In this document: one piece after another, positions 20,122 through 28,738 of the stretch
Position numbering within the stretch: the stretch's first letter is position 1
How the letters are laid out: every line of letters starts with the position of its first letter
Origin: Cognatishimia sp. WU-CL00825
GTDB taxonomy: Bacteria; Pseudomonadota; Alphaproteobacteria; Rhodobacterales; Rhodobacteraceae
Assembly: GCF_040364665.1 (NCBI RefSeq)
Contig: NZ_BAABWX010000001.1
Span: 806,001 to 870,000 of the forward strand
Reading direction: 5' to 3'
Length of the DNA: 64,000 nucleotides
Program-made: the position numbers and the translations under genes
The notes under the pieces: generated by a model
What the model saw: only the letters and a program-made list of their open reading frames with translations
Database searches by the model: none
Told to the model about the DNA's origin: nothing

Positions 20122-20169
20122 ATGAACGATCTAGTCGTGATTGTCGGATTTAGGCGCATGGCCCGGTAA
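20122..20169 (+). CDS. ilvL: ilv leader peptide
   Basis: A 15-codon open frame encoding MNDLVVIVGFRRMAR, with an AGAGGA-type site upstream. Five of its codons 4-8 are Leu, Val, Val, Ile and Val, exactly the end products of the enzyme encoded downstream. Codons 11-13 (Arg-Arg-Met) fall in the first arm of an antiterminator stem, and a terminator follows before ilvB. This is the architecture of ribosome-mediated attenuation: stalling at the branched-chain codons favours read-through. The leader and structures are seen; the regulation is inferred from known ilv operons. Confidence 0.85.
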   Translation: MNDLVVIVGFRRMAR

Positions 20170-20221
20170 CGGGAACCCATATTGGAAACCATGCGCCCTC
20201 GAAAATTTCGGGGGCTTTTTT
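20153..20221 (+). promoter_or_regulatory. ilvBH transcription attenuator
   Basis: Arm 1 GGCGCATGG (20153-20161), at the end of the leader peptide, pairs perfectly with CCATGCGCC (20189-20197). The second arm shares bases 20195-20197 with the terminator stem GCCCTCGAAA (20195-20204) and TTTCGGGGGC (20206-20215), which is followed by six T. The two structures therefore exclude each other. A small CCCG/CGGG hairpin lies inside the first. A ribosome at the leader stop codon would cover arm 1 and allow termination; one stalled on the Val-Val-Ile-Val codons would leave it free. Confidence 0.85.
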
Positions 20222-20251
20222 GTATCAAAGGCGATGTAAACGGAGAGACAG

Positions 20252-22006
20252 ATGACACGTCAAATGACCGGCGCAGGAATGGTGGTTCAAGCTCTGAAGG
20301 ATCAGGGTGTGGACACAGTCTTTGGCTACCCAGGCGGCGCTGTCCTGCCGATCTATGATGAGATTTTTCAGCAGAACGATATTCGTCACATTCTGGTGCG
20401 CCACGAACAGGCCGCTGTGCATGCGGCCGAAGGCTATGCGCGTTCAACAGGTAAAGTCGGCGTTGCTTTGGTGACTTCTGGTCCTGGCGCGACAAATGCG
20501 GTGACTGGCCTGACGGATGCCTTGCTTGATTCCATTCCAATCGTGGTGATTTCTGGTCAGGTGCCAACATTTATGATTGGGTCTGATGCCTTCCAAGAGG
20601 CGGATACCGTTGGTATCACCCGCCCCTGCACCAAGCATAACTGGCTGGCCAAGGAAACAGACACATTGTCAGAAACCTTGCATCAGGCCTTTCATGTGGC
20701 GCGCTCTGGACGCCCTGGCCCGGTGTTGGTTGATATTCCAAAAGACACACAGTTTGCCAGCGGCACTTATACCGAGCCCAAGAAAGCCCGCGTTGACCAT
20801 TATCAACCGCAGCTGAAAGGCGATATCACCGAGATCACCGAACTGGTTGCCCTGATGGAAACCGCAGAGCGCCCGGTGTTTTACACCGGTGGCGGCGTTA
20901 TCAATTCCGGTGTGGCTGCCAGCCAGCTATTGCGCGAATTGGTGGACGGCACCGATTTCCCGATCACCTCGACCTTGATGGGACTGGGCGCCTATCCGGC
21001 CTCGGGTAAGAACTGGCTGGGCATGTTGGGCATGCATGGTCTGTACGAAGCCAATATGGCAATGCATGACTGTGATCTGATGATCAACGTTGGTGCACGG
21101 TTTGATGACCGCATCACCGGTTTGATTTCGGCCTTTTCGCCAAATTCGAAAAAGGCGCATATCGACATTGACCCAAGCTCGATCAACAAAGTGATCCGTG
21201 TGGACATCCCCATTGTCGGGGATGTGGCCCATGTTTTGGAAGACATGTTGAAAGTCTGGAAGGCTCGCGGCCGCAAGACCAACAAAGAAGGCCTGGCCAA
21301 GTGGCATGCACAAATTGCCGAATGGAAGGCTGTTGATTGCCTGAGCTTCAAGCAAGAAGGCTCTATTATTAAACCACAATATGCGCTTCAACGTTTCGAA
21401 GAGCTGACCCGTGGCATGGATCGCTATATCACTACCGAAGTGGGCCAGCACCAGATGTGGGCCGCTCAATACCTGAATTTTGACGATCCGCATCGTTGGA
21501 TGACATCGGGTGGTCTTGGCACTATGGGCTACGGCTTTCCGGCCTCGATTGGCGTGCAGATGGCCCACAAAGATGCCTTGGTGGTGAATGTGGCTGGCGA
21601 GGCAAGCTGGTTGATGAACATGCAGGAAATGGGCACAGCAACCCAATTCCGTCTGCCCGTCAAGCAGTTCATCCTGAACAATGAACGTCTGGGCATGGTG
21701 CGCCAGTGGCAGGAATTGCTGCATGGCGAACGCTATAGCCACAGCTGGTCCGAAGCGCTGCCTGATTTTGTGAAGTTGGCCGAAGCCTTTGGGGCCAAGG
21801 GCATTCGCTGTTCTGACCCAGCCGATCTGGACGATGCGATCATGGAAATGGTTAATTATGATGGTCCGGTGATCTTTGATTGCCTGGTTGAAAAGCATGA
21901 AAACTGCTTCCCGATGATCCCATCAGGCAAGCCGCATAACGAAATGTTGCTGGGCGATGCATCCACCAAGGGTGCCATCGAAACCGGCGGCGCGGTTCTG
22001 GTGTAA
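20252..22006 (+). CDS. ilvB: Acetolactate synthase large subunit
   Basis: A thiamine-diphosphate enzyme making acetolactate and acetohydroxybutyrate, the first common step of valine, leucine and isoleucine synthesis. At 584 residues it has VFGYPGGAVLPIYD, catalytic Glu52 in VRHEQAAVHAAEG and the VTSGPGATN loop. The ThDP-binding region has the alphaproteobacterial form VAGEASWLMNMQE, with GEAS where enterobacterial enzymes have GDGS. The C-terminus continues through LNNERLGMVRQWQE. The gene is preceded by the attenuator and followed after 11 bases by the small subunit. Confidence 0.97.
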   Translation: MTRQMTGAGMVVQALKDQGVDTVFGYPGGAVLPIYDEIFQQNDIRHILVRHEQAAVHAAEGYARSTGKVGVALVTSGPGATNAVTGLTDALLDSIPIVVISGQVPTFMIGSDAFQEADTVGITRPCTKHNWLAKETDTLSETLHQAFHVARSGRPGPVLVDIPKDTQFASGTYTEPKKARVDHYQPQLKGDITEITELVALMETAERPVFYTGGGVINSGVAASQLLRELVDGTDFPITSTLMGLGAYPASGKNWLGMLGMHGLYEANMAMHDCDLMINVGARFDDRITGLISAFSPNSKKAHIDIDPSSINKVIRVDIPIVGDVAHVLEDMLKVWKARGRKTNKEGLAKWHAQIAEWKAVDCLSFKQEGSIIKPQYALQRFEELTRGMDRYITTEVGQHQMWAAQYLNFDDPHRWMTSGGLGTMGYGFPASIGVQMAHKDALVVNVAGEASWLMNMQEMGTATQFRLPVKQFILNNERLGMVRQWQELLHGERYSHSWSEALPDFVKLAEAFGAKGIRCSDPADLDDAIMEMVNYDGPVIFDCLVEKHENCFPMIPSGKPHNEMLLGDASTKGAIETGGAVLV

Positions 22007-22017
22007 GGAGAGAGATA

Positions 22018-22581
22018 ATGGCTGCATTGAAAATCAAAAAAGGCTCCACTAGCCACTCTGCTTATAACCTGCGCCCGAATTTTTCGGACGTGCAGGAAAC
22101 CCATACTCTGGCCGTCGTTGTGGACAACGAACCTGGGGTTTTGGCGCGTGTCATTGGCCTGTTTTCTGGTCGTGGCTACAACATTGAAAGCCTGACAGTG
22201 GCTGAAGTTGACCACACCGGTCACCAGTCGCGCATCACTATTGTCACCACAGGTAAGCCGCAGATCATCGAACAGATCAAAGCCCAACTGGGTCGGATCG
22301 TGCCTGTACACGAAGTGCATGACCTGACCGTTGAAGGCCCCTCTGTCGAGCGTGAGCTTGGGTTGTTCAAAGTGTCTGGCCAAGGCGACAAACGCGTCGA
22401 AGCCATGCGATTGGCGGATATTTTCCGCGCCAATGTCGTGGACACAACGCTGGAAAGCTTTGTGTTTGAAATCACCGGTGCGCCGGAAAAAATTGATGCC
22501 TTTGCAGATTTGATGCGCCCGCTTGGCCTGCAGGAAGTGGCCCGCACCGGGGTTGCTGCCCTGGCGCGCGGCGCAGAGTAA
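22018..22581 (+). CDS. ilvH: Acetolactate synthase small (regulatory) subunit
   Basis: The regulatory subunit that stabilises the large subunit and gives feedback inhibition by valine. The 187-residue protein has an ACT domain (about 25-105, VVVDNEPGVLARVIGLFSGRGYNIESL) and the C-terminal ALS_ss_C domain (about 105-185). The N-terminus is some 20 residues longer than in E. coli IlvH. AGGAGAG precedes the ATG. A strong terminator follows. Confidence 0.96.
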   Translation: MAALKIKKGSTSHSAYNLRPNFSDVQETHTLAVVVDNEPGVLARVIGLFSGRGYNIESLTVAEVDHTGHQSRITIVTTGKPQIIEQIKAQLGRIVPVHEVHDLTVEGPSVERELGLFKVSGQGDKRVEAMRLADIFRANVVDTTLESFVFEITGAPEKIDAFADLMRPLGLQEVARTGVAALARGAE

Positions 22582-22603
22582 GTACCTGAAAATACGGATG
22601 AAT

Positions 22604-22627
22604 TGGGCGCTTCGGCGCCCTTTTTTA
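22604..22627 (+). terminator. Rho-independent terminator after ilvH
   Basis: GGGCGC-TTCG-GCGCCC, a stem capped by the stable TTCG loop, is followed by six T. It ends the ilvBH unit and touches the 3' end of the convergent DUF2189 gene. Confidence 0.93.
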
Positions 22628-23392
22628 TACTTTGCTTAGCGCATAGATGTGCCAGCTCGCATGCCCCAGCCACGGCAAAGCCACCAGCAGGCCTAAAAAC
22701 GCGGGCAGCATCGCCAGGAATGTCACCACCGACAGCAGTATACCCCAGCCCAACATAACGATGAAATTGCGCTGTACGGTTTGAAAACTGGTGATGATGG
22801 CAGTCATAAAATCCACCTCGCGGTCCAGCAATATCGGCAGGGAAAACACCGTCAGCATAAAGAGTATCAGCGCAAAGCCACTGCCCACCACTGTGCCAAA
22901 TGCCAACATCATCAACCCATTCCCCGAGGTGTAGATCTCGAGGCTGGTCGAGATATTGGTCATCGTGGTCAGGCCCAGAAACAGGGCAAAGATCATATGT
23001 GCCAGAAAGAACCAGAACATAAAGATGATTACGATGATGGTACAAATAGAGGGCAACTGACGTTTGCGCTGATGCAGCACCACGCCAAAGATGTCACCGG
23101 GGGAAAAGCTTTGACCAATTTGCCGGCGATGGGACACCTCATACAGGCCCACGGCGGCAAAAGGGCCAAGCAGCGGAAAACCGATGGCGGCAAACACCAG
23201 CCAATAGCTTTGGCCGGTCACATAGGTGATCCAGGAAATCGCCCAGCCGCCAAGCGCATAAAACACACCAAATAAAAGGCCGTACATGGGTTCTGCGCGA
23301 AAATCTTGCCATCCAAGCCTAAGTGCTTTGCCAAGGGTTGATACATCCACTGAGCCCAACTCGGGCACACCTGCAATGGGTGCCTCGTTCAT
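22625..23392 (-). CDS. DUF2189 family integral membrane protein
   Basis: A 255-residue polytopic membrane protein matching DUF2189, with about six hydrophobic spans (around 37-58, 62-85, 112-140, 158-182, 205-230 and 232-245) and the family stretch FPLLGPFAAVGLYEVSHRR. The function of the family is unknown. It is a lone gene converging on ilvBH; the shared terminator covers its last codon. Confidence 0.8.
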   Translation of the reverse strand: MNEAPIAGVPELGSVDVSTLGKALRLGWQDFRAEPMYGLLFGVFYALGGWAISWITYVTGQSYWLVFAAIGFPLLGPFAAVGLYEVSHRRQIGQSFSPGDIFGVVLHQRKRQLPSICTIIVIIFMFWFFLAHMIFALFLGLTTMTNISTSLEIYTSGNGLMMLAFGTVVGSGFALILFMLTVFSLPILLDREVDFMTAIITSFQTVQRNFIVMLGWGILLSVVTFLAMLPAFLGLLVALPWLGHASWHIYALSKV

Positions 23393-23506
23393 ACATGCCT
23401 CCCAAATATATGTTCACGCCGCCCCATTAAGCGAAGAAAGCCACGCCTGATCAAGCCCTATTTGGCCAGAGCCCTCGGCAAGATTGCCTACGGCTTCACA
23501 TTTCTA

Positions 23507-23566
23507 AAAATACTCTGGGGGAAACGGTGAAATGCAATTTCAACGTTGGGGGCAAAGCCCCCGCAC
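23507..23566. repeat. Intergenic repeat-like element
   Basis: An AAATACTC core followed by a G run, then a GGGGGC-AAA-GCCCCC hairpin (about 23549-23563), lies between the DUF2189 gene and prfB. Similar AAATAC-starting, GC-rich sequences lie at 3424 and 54172, each near a gene end. The hairpin can also act as a terminator for the neighbouring prfB transcript. Confidence 0.4.
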
Positions 23567-23579
23567 TACGTCTATTAGG

Positions 23580-24704
23580 TCACTCGCCCTGGGCGTCAGC
23601 GCGGCTTTTGCCGGAGACATCCATCGCCAGCGTGGCGGCCATAAAGCCATCCAGATCGCCATCCAACACGCCTTTGGTATCTGAGGTCTCGTGGTTGGTG
23701 CGCAAATCTTTCACCATCTGGTATGGCTGCAGCACATAAGACCGGATCTGGTTGCCCCAACCTGCGTCGCCTTTGTTCTCATGTGCTTCGTTGATCGCGG
23801 CGTTACGGCGGTCTAGTTCTTGTTGATAAAGCCTTGATTTCAAAGCTTTCATTGCGATGTCGCGGTTCTGGTGCTGTGATTTCTCAGAAGAGGTCACCAC
23901 AATGCCGGTTGGGTTGTGGGTGATGCGCACGGCGGAATCGGTGGTGTTCACATGCTGGCCACCCGCCCCAGAAGAGCGGTAAGTGTCGATGCGGATATCT
24001 GCCGGGTTCACTTCGATGTCGATGTTGTCGTCTACCACCGGATAGACCCAGACCGAGCTAAAGGAAGTGTGGCGTTTGGCGGCGCTGTCAAAGGGCGAAA
24101 TGCGCACCAAACGGTGCACGCCAGATTCCGATTTGAGCCAGCCATAGGCATTGTGCCCGGTGATCTTATAGGCGGCGGATTTGATGCCGGCTTCTTCGCC
24201 CGAGGTCATCGATTGCAGCTCGACCGTATAGCCGCGCTTTTCAGCCCACCGCACATACATGCGCGCCAGCATAGAGGCCCAGTCACAGCTTTCAGTGCCC
24301 CCAGCCCCAGAGTTGATTTCCAAAAACGTATCGTTGCTATCGGCTTCGCCGTTCAGCAGCGCTTCGAGTTCTTTTTCTGCGGCGGTGGTTTTCAGCGTGA
24401 AAATCGCTTTTTCCGCGTCGCCAACCACTTCGGCGTCGTCTTCCATCTCGCCCAATTCGATCATTTCGATATTGTCGGACAGATCGGTGGCCAAAGCTTT
24501 GACGTTGTCGATGGCATCCACCAGAGTTTGGCGTTCGCGCATCAGTTTTTGCGCCGCAGCGGCGTCGTCCCACAGGTTGGGGTCTTCGACACGGGCGTTG
24601 AATTCTTCGAGACGGAATTCCGCGGTTTCCCAGTCTAGACGTTGTTTTAGCAGCTCGATTGATTTTTCGATTTCGCCAACCGCATTCTGGACCTCGGCAC
24701 GCAT
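23580..24704 (-). CDS. prfB: Peptide chain release factor 2
   Basis: RF2, which reads UAA and UGA stop codons. The 374-residue protein has the stop-recognition tripeptide SPF (in VRISPFDS), the catalytic GGQ ([11 protein letters not shown]) and all four domains. The gene is one continuous reading frame from ATG: the in-frame UGA and programmed +1 frameshift near codon 26 of E. coli prfB are absent, so the usual RF2 autoregulation is missing. A GGAATG-type site precedes the start. PBP1A lies 99 bases upstream, in the same direction. Confidence 0.97.
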   Translation of the reverse strand: MRAEVQNAVGEIEKSIELLKQRLDWETAEFRLEEFNARVEDPNLWDDAAAAQKLMRERQTLVDAIDNVKALATDLSDNIEMIELGEMEDDAEVVGDAEKAIFTLKTTAAEKELEALLNGEADSNDTFLEINSGAGGTESCDWASMLARMYVRWAEKRGYTVELQSMTSGEEAGIKSAAYKITGHNAYGWLKSESGVHRLVRISPFDSAAKRHTSFSSVWVYPVVDDNIDIEVNPADIRIDTYRSSGAGGQHVNTTDSAVRITHNPTGIVVTSSEKSQHQNRDIAMKALKSRLYQQELDRRNAAINEAHENKGDAGWGNQIRSYVLQPYQMVKDLRTNHETSDTKGVLDGDLDGFMAATLAMDVSGKSRADAQGE

Positions 24705-24803
24705 AGGACATTCCCGTCATTCGTTTCAGATCTGGGTGATAGACCACAGATCAGCGGTGGGCAAGATCACCCTGCCCTTTGCCGCGATTATCACTGAATT
24801 GGA

Positions 24804-27350
24804 TTAATAAAGACCACCAGAACTGAGCGTGCCAAACGACGCCTTTGGTCCTACAACCGTGGTGCGCCCCGTCGAGGTGGTGACCGATTGGCCCTGATCC
24901 TGCAGATCATCAAACAGTGGCAGGTTTGACCCCATGGCAAAGCCACCATCAAAGGCGACACCAAAGATTGGTTCTTCGCCAAGACGGAAGTATTCGGCCA
25001 CGACACTGGCCCCGCTGGCGTCATTGGCCAGGCGCGCGCCAGTAAAGCGGTCGATCTTGATGAACTGGCCACCCACTGGCACGCGGAATTTACCGGCCCC
25101 ATATTTTTTGATCGCCGCCTGCATGAATTCCTGAAACACCGGACCACATGTGTTGCCGCCAAAGGTGCCACGTCCCAGGGGGCGCGGCTGGTCGTGACCG
25201 ATATAGCAGCCCGCAACCATGGTGTTGGTAAAGCCAACAAACCAAACGTCGCGCGCCTCGTTGGTGGTGCCGGTTTTACCGGCCACGGGCACCGGCAAAT
25301 CGATTGCCGCGCTGGCCGTGCCACGATCTACAACGCCGCGCATCATCGAGGTCAGCTGATAGGCGGTGATGGCGTCCATGACACGTTCGCGGTTGGAAAC
25401 CACTTTGGGCGCGCGGTCGGTTTCAATGGCCGGGCTTAGGCATTCGGCACAGTCGCGCTGATCATGGCGATAGATGGTTTTGCCAAAGCGGTCCTGGACG
25501 CGATCCACCAAAGTGGGTTCCACGCGTTCGCCGCCATTGGCAAACATCGCATAGGCCGAGACCATGTTGAACAATGTGGTTTCTTCGGATCCCAACGAGT
25601 TGGCCAGATACAGCCCCATGTCATCATAAACGCCAAAGCGTCGGGCATAGTCCGCGACCACGTCCATGCCGACCTCTTGGGCCAGTCGAATGGTCATCAG
25701 GTTTCGCGAGAATTCGATACCGGTGCGCAGCGGTGTTGGGCCGTAAAACTTATTAGACGAATTGCGCGGCCGCCACAGACCCTGTGGCGTGTTGATTTCA
25801 ATCGGGGCGTCAATCACGATGGTCGCGGGGGTATAGCCGCTGTCGAGTGCTGAGGCATAGACAAAGGGTTTAAAGCTGGAACCGGGTTGACGACGGGCTT
25901 GGGTGGCGCGGTTGAACACCGAGTTTTGATAAGAAAAGCCACCTTGCATGGCAATGACGCGGCCTGTGTTGACGTCCATCGCCATAAAGCCGCCTTGCAC
26001 TTCGCTGATTTGGCGCAGGGTCCAGCGGATAAAGCTGCCGTCGCTGTCTTTGGTCATGGCGCGCACCAGCACCACTTCGCCGACCTCTAGCAAATCACCG
26101 GCAACTTTTGCTTTGCGGCCCAGCGTGCCATCAGCCAGCTTTTTGCGCGCCCATGTGACGTCTTTGGCGGTGATGAAATGCCCGTCTTCGTCTTCTCCGA
26201 CGCTTTCAATGCCAATGCGGGCGTCGTTTTTGCCGACGCTTAACACCACTGCCGGGAACCATTCGCCATCAACATTTACATCACGCGGCACGGTGACGTT
26301 GCTTAAGGCTGCCCGCCAGTCTTCTTCTGTGGTCAGCTGATCCGCAGGAATGGTTTTTCCGGTGCCGCGCCAGATGCCTTGGCTTCGGTCATATTTTTCC
26401 AGCGCGTGTTGCAGGGCCTGTGCTGCCACATCCTGCAATTCAGGATCAATTGTGGCGCGCACGGCCATGCCGCCAGAAAAGAACTCTTCTTCGCCAAAAT
26501 CACGGCTGAGCTGACGGCGGATTTCATCGGTGAAATAATCACGCGGTGGCAAGGCGGCTTTGAAGCTGGCGTAGTCGCCGTTTTGCACCGACAACAGTGG
26601 TTGATCCAATGAGGCTGTATAGGCAGCTTCGGATAGATAGCCGTTCTCCTTCATCTCTTTGAGCACAAAATTACGGCGCCCGACGGCGGCTTCTTTGTGG
26701 CGTACCGGATGCAGGTTTGACGGTTTTTTCGGCAGCGTTGCCAGATAGGCGGCTTCGTGTGGTTCCAGCTGTGACAGGGTTTTGTTGAAATAGGTCTGTG
26801 CGGCCGCGGCCACCCCGAAAGAGTTTTGCCCCAGAAAAATTTCGTTGAGGTAGAGTTCCAGGATTTTGTCTTTGCTTAAGACGCCTTCAACGCGCGAGGC
26901 CAAAATCAGTTCTTTGATTTTGCGTTCGGCAGACCTGTCTCCTGACAGCAAAAAGTTTTTCATCACCTGTTGGGTGATGGTGGATGCACCGCGCAAACGG
27001 GCACCGCGGGCGGCATCAAGGGCAGCGGACACCATGCCACGCGGATCATAGCCCTTGTGGGTATAAAAGTTTTTATCTTCGGCGGAAATAAAGGCCTGTT
27101 TGACCAGAGGCGGGATTTCCTCGGCGGGCACAAACAAACGGCGTTCGCGGGCAAATTCATCGATGATACGCCCTTCGCCGGAATAAATCCGGCTGATTGT
27201 CGGCGGGCGATATTGTGCCAATGCCTCGTGACTGGGCAGGTCTTTTCCATAGATATAAAACACCGCACCGACCGACAGAGCTACGACGGCACAGCCCATT
27301 GTCACCAATGTGAAGATGCTGCCAAAAAAGGATAGAATGAATTTCAGCAC
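24804..27350 (-). CDS. mrcA: Penicillin-binding protein 1A
   Basis: A bifunctional peptidoglycan synthase. The 848-residue protein has an N-terminal membrane anchor (about 8-32). The GT51 glycosyltransferase follows, with catalytic Glu in FISAEDKNFYTHKG and STITQQVMKNFLL. After an OB-like insert comes the transpeptidase with SSFK (SxxK), SRN (SxN) and KTGTT. All catalytic motifs are present. It lies downstream of the amidase gene in the same orientation, 110 bases apart, forming a cell-wall cluster. Class A PBP1A proteins of about 850 residues are usual in Rhodobacterales. Confidence 0.96.
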   Translation of the reverse strand: MLKFILSFFGSIFTLVTMGCAVVALSVGAVFYIYGKDLPSHEALAQYRPPTISRIYSGEGRIIDEFARERRLFVPAEEIPPLVKQAFISAEDKNFYTHKGYDPRGMVSAALDAARGARLRGASTITQQVMKNFLLSGDRSAERKIKELILASRVEGVLSKDKILELYLNEIFLGQNSFGVAAAAQTYFNKTLSQLEPHEAAYLATLPKKPSNLHPVRHKEAAVGRRNFVLKEMKENGYLSEAAYTASLDQPLLSVQNGDYASFKAALPPRDYFTDEIRRQLSRDFGEEEFFSGGMAVRATIDPELQDVAAQALQHALEKYDRSQGIWRGTGKTIPADQLTTEEDWRAALSNVTVPRDVNVDGEWFPAVVLSVGKNDARIGIESVGEDEDGHFITAKDVTWARKKLADGTLGRKAKVAGDLLEVGEVVLVRAMTKDSDGSFIRWTLRQISEVQGGFMAMDVNTGRVIAMQGGFSYQNSVFNRATQARRQPGSSFKPFVYASALDSGYTPATIVIDAPIEINTPQGLWRPRNSSNKFYGPTPLRTGIEFSRNLMTIRLAQEVGMDVVADYARRFGVYDDMGLYLANSLGSEETTLFNMVSAYAMFANGGERVEPTLVDRVQDRFGKTIYRHDQRDCAECLSPAIETDRAPKVVSNRERVMDAITAYQLTSMMRGVVDRGTASAAIDLPVPVAGKTGTTNEARDVWFVGFTNTMVAGCYIGHDQPRPLGRGTFGGNTCGPVFQEFMQAAIKKYGAGKFRVPVGGQFIKIDRFTGARLANDASGASVVAEYFRLGEEPIFGVAFDGGFAMGSNLPLFDDLQDQGQSVTTSTGRTTVVGPKASFGTLSSGGLY

Positions 27351-27460
27351 AGAGGCCCCCGGTTCGATACCCCCTGTCTATATCGCTTGCGCCCAAGGGG
27401 GTCAAAACACAAGGTGGTTGGTGACGCGCTGATTTTCGCCGGTTTTGCGAAATGTAGATG

Positions 27461-28681
27461 CTATTGGCGCACCAATGCTTTGGCGGCTTTGTCGGCAATC
27501 ACCCAGGCCTGCAACCCGTCGCGAATGCCATCAGCCAGTCTTTGGCGCCATTCCGGGTTTTTTAAATTGGCCAGATCACGTTTGGACGACATAAAGCCAA
27601 CCTCGATCAGTACTGACGGAATGTCTGCGGCTTTGAGCACCGAAAACCCGGCCCTGCGATAGGGTTTGTTGTTCAATTTACCAACTGAGCCCTGCATGCC
27701 CAGCACCATGGCCTTTGCCAGACGCTCGGATCTGGGGTTGGTTTCCTGACGCACGAGATCCAGCAGAATATTGGCAATGGTGTCATCCGTGCCTGTCAAA
27801 TCAATGCCCGCCAAGACCGAAGAGCGGTCGTGGCGCTCTGCAAGGTATTGCGAGGCGGCATCGCTGGCGGTTTCAGATAGGGTATAGACGGTTGCGCCAT
27901 GGGCGTTGCCTTCGAGGATGGCATCTGCGTGCAGGGAAATAAATATATCTGCGCGCGCCTCATGAGCCTTGGCCACGCGGCCTTCGAGCGACACAAAGCT
28001 GTCGTCGTCGCGGGTCAGAATGACCTCGAATTCCCCGGTGCGGCGCAGGGTGTCGCGGATTTCGCGGGCAAAACGCAGCATCAGGTCTTTTTCCAAAGTG
28101 TTATTATGTTTTGCCCCAGGATCTACGCCGCCGTGGCCTGGATCCAGCACGACAACGGTGTGCTCCCAGCCGGTTTCGATGGCAAAGGGTTCGCGCGGCG
28201 CAACGCTGGGTTTGGGCAGATCCCAACGTGGATCATTTGGCGTGCCGGACTGCGCAGCAAAATCGGCTTCGGTGGCAGGCAGCAATGTGATTGTCAAAGC
28301 GGCTGTACCATTCTCGTCGTTCACTGCCATGCCGGCGCTGGTCACGGTCATGGGTTTGGGCAGATCCATGACCATGCGGCTCCAGCCGGGGCGAAACCCA
28401 CCCATGCGCAGATCGGTCACGCGGTCTGTTTGGATCAAAGTTGCGGCGTCGACGCCGCGCCAGTCCACTTCGCGAAAATCAACCACCAAGCGCTTTGGCG
28501 CATCTAATGTGAACAAACGCCACGGAATGCCCTGAGACAATGCCAGTGAAATCTCTACGCCGCCTTTGCGGGCCTCGGTGATGGAAGACGCGGCCGGATC
28601 GACACGTGCCAAACCGCTGAAATCTTGTGCTTGCAGGCTGCTTGCCCAGATCATTGCCACGAAGAAAAGAATTTTACGCAT
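27461..28681 (-). CDS. N-acetylmuramoyl-L-alanine amidase (AmiC type)
   Basis: A periplasmic zinc amidase that cleaves the amide bond between muramic acid and peptide, needed for cell separation. The 406-residue protein has a signal peptide (cleavage near SSLQAQ, residue 19), an AMIN domain (about 30-130) for envelope targeting, and an Amidase_3 domain. The zinc ligands are visible in VVLDPGHGG, the Glu of NTLEKDL and SLHADA, and the catalytic Glu lies in VLIEVGFMSS. No autoinhibitory insertion is obvious. Grouped with the PBP1A gene. Confidence 0.93.
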   Translation of the reverse strand: MRKILFFVAMIWASSLQAQDFSGLARVDPAASSITEARKGGVEISLALSQGIPWRLFTLDAPKRLVVDFREVDWRGVDAATLIQTDRVTDLRMGGFRPGWSRMVMDLPKPMTVTSAGMAVNDENGTAALTITLLPATEADFAAQSGTPNDPRWDLPKPSVAPREPFAIETGWEHTVVVLDPGHGGVDPGAKHNNTLEKDLMLRFAREIRDTLRRTGEFEVILTRDDDSFVSLEGRVAKAHEARADIFISLHADAILEGNAHGATVYTLSETASDAASQYLAERHDRSSVLAGIDLTGTDDTIANILLDLVRQETNPRSERLAKAMVLGMQGSVGKLNNKPYRRAGFSVLKAADIPSVLIEVGFMSSKRDLANLKNPEWRQRLADGIRDGLQAWVIADKAAKALVRQ

Positions 28682-28738
28682 GAACCAATACTTAATTTGA
28701 GTGCCATCAGCATAAGGCAGCTTTGCAGGCAGGGATAC

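Noticed and set aside
20927..21898. Open frame of 323 codons on the minus strand
   Set aside because: It lies wholly antisense to ilvB, has a His/Gln-rich composition typical of shadow frames and matches no family.
20252..22006. Unusual GEAS in place of GDGS in the ThDP motif of IlvB
   Set aside because: From memory this form is common in alphaproteobacterial acetolactate synthases, so it is not a sign of lost activity.
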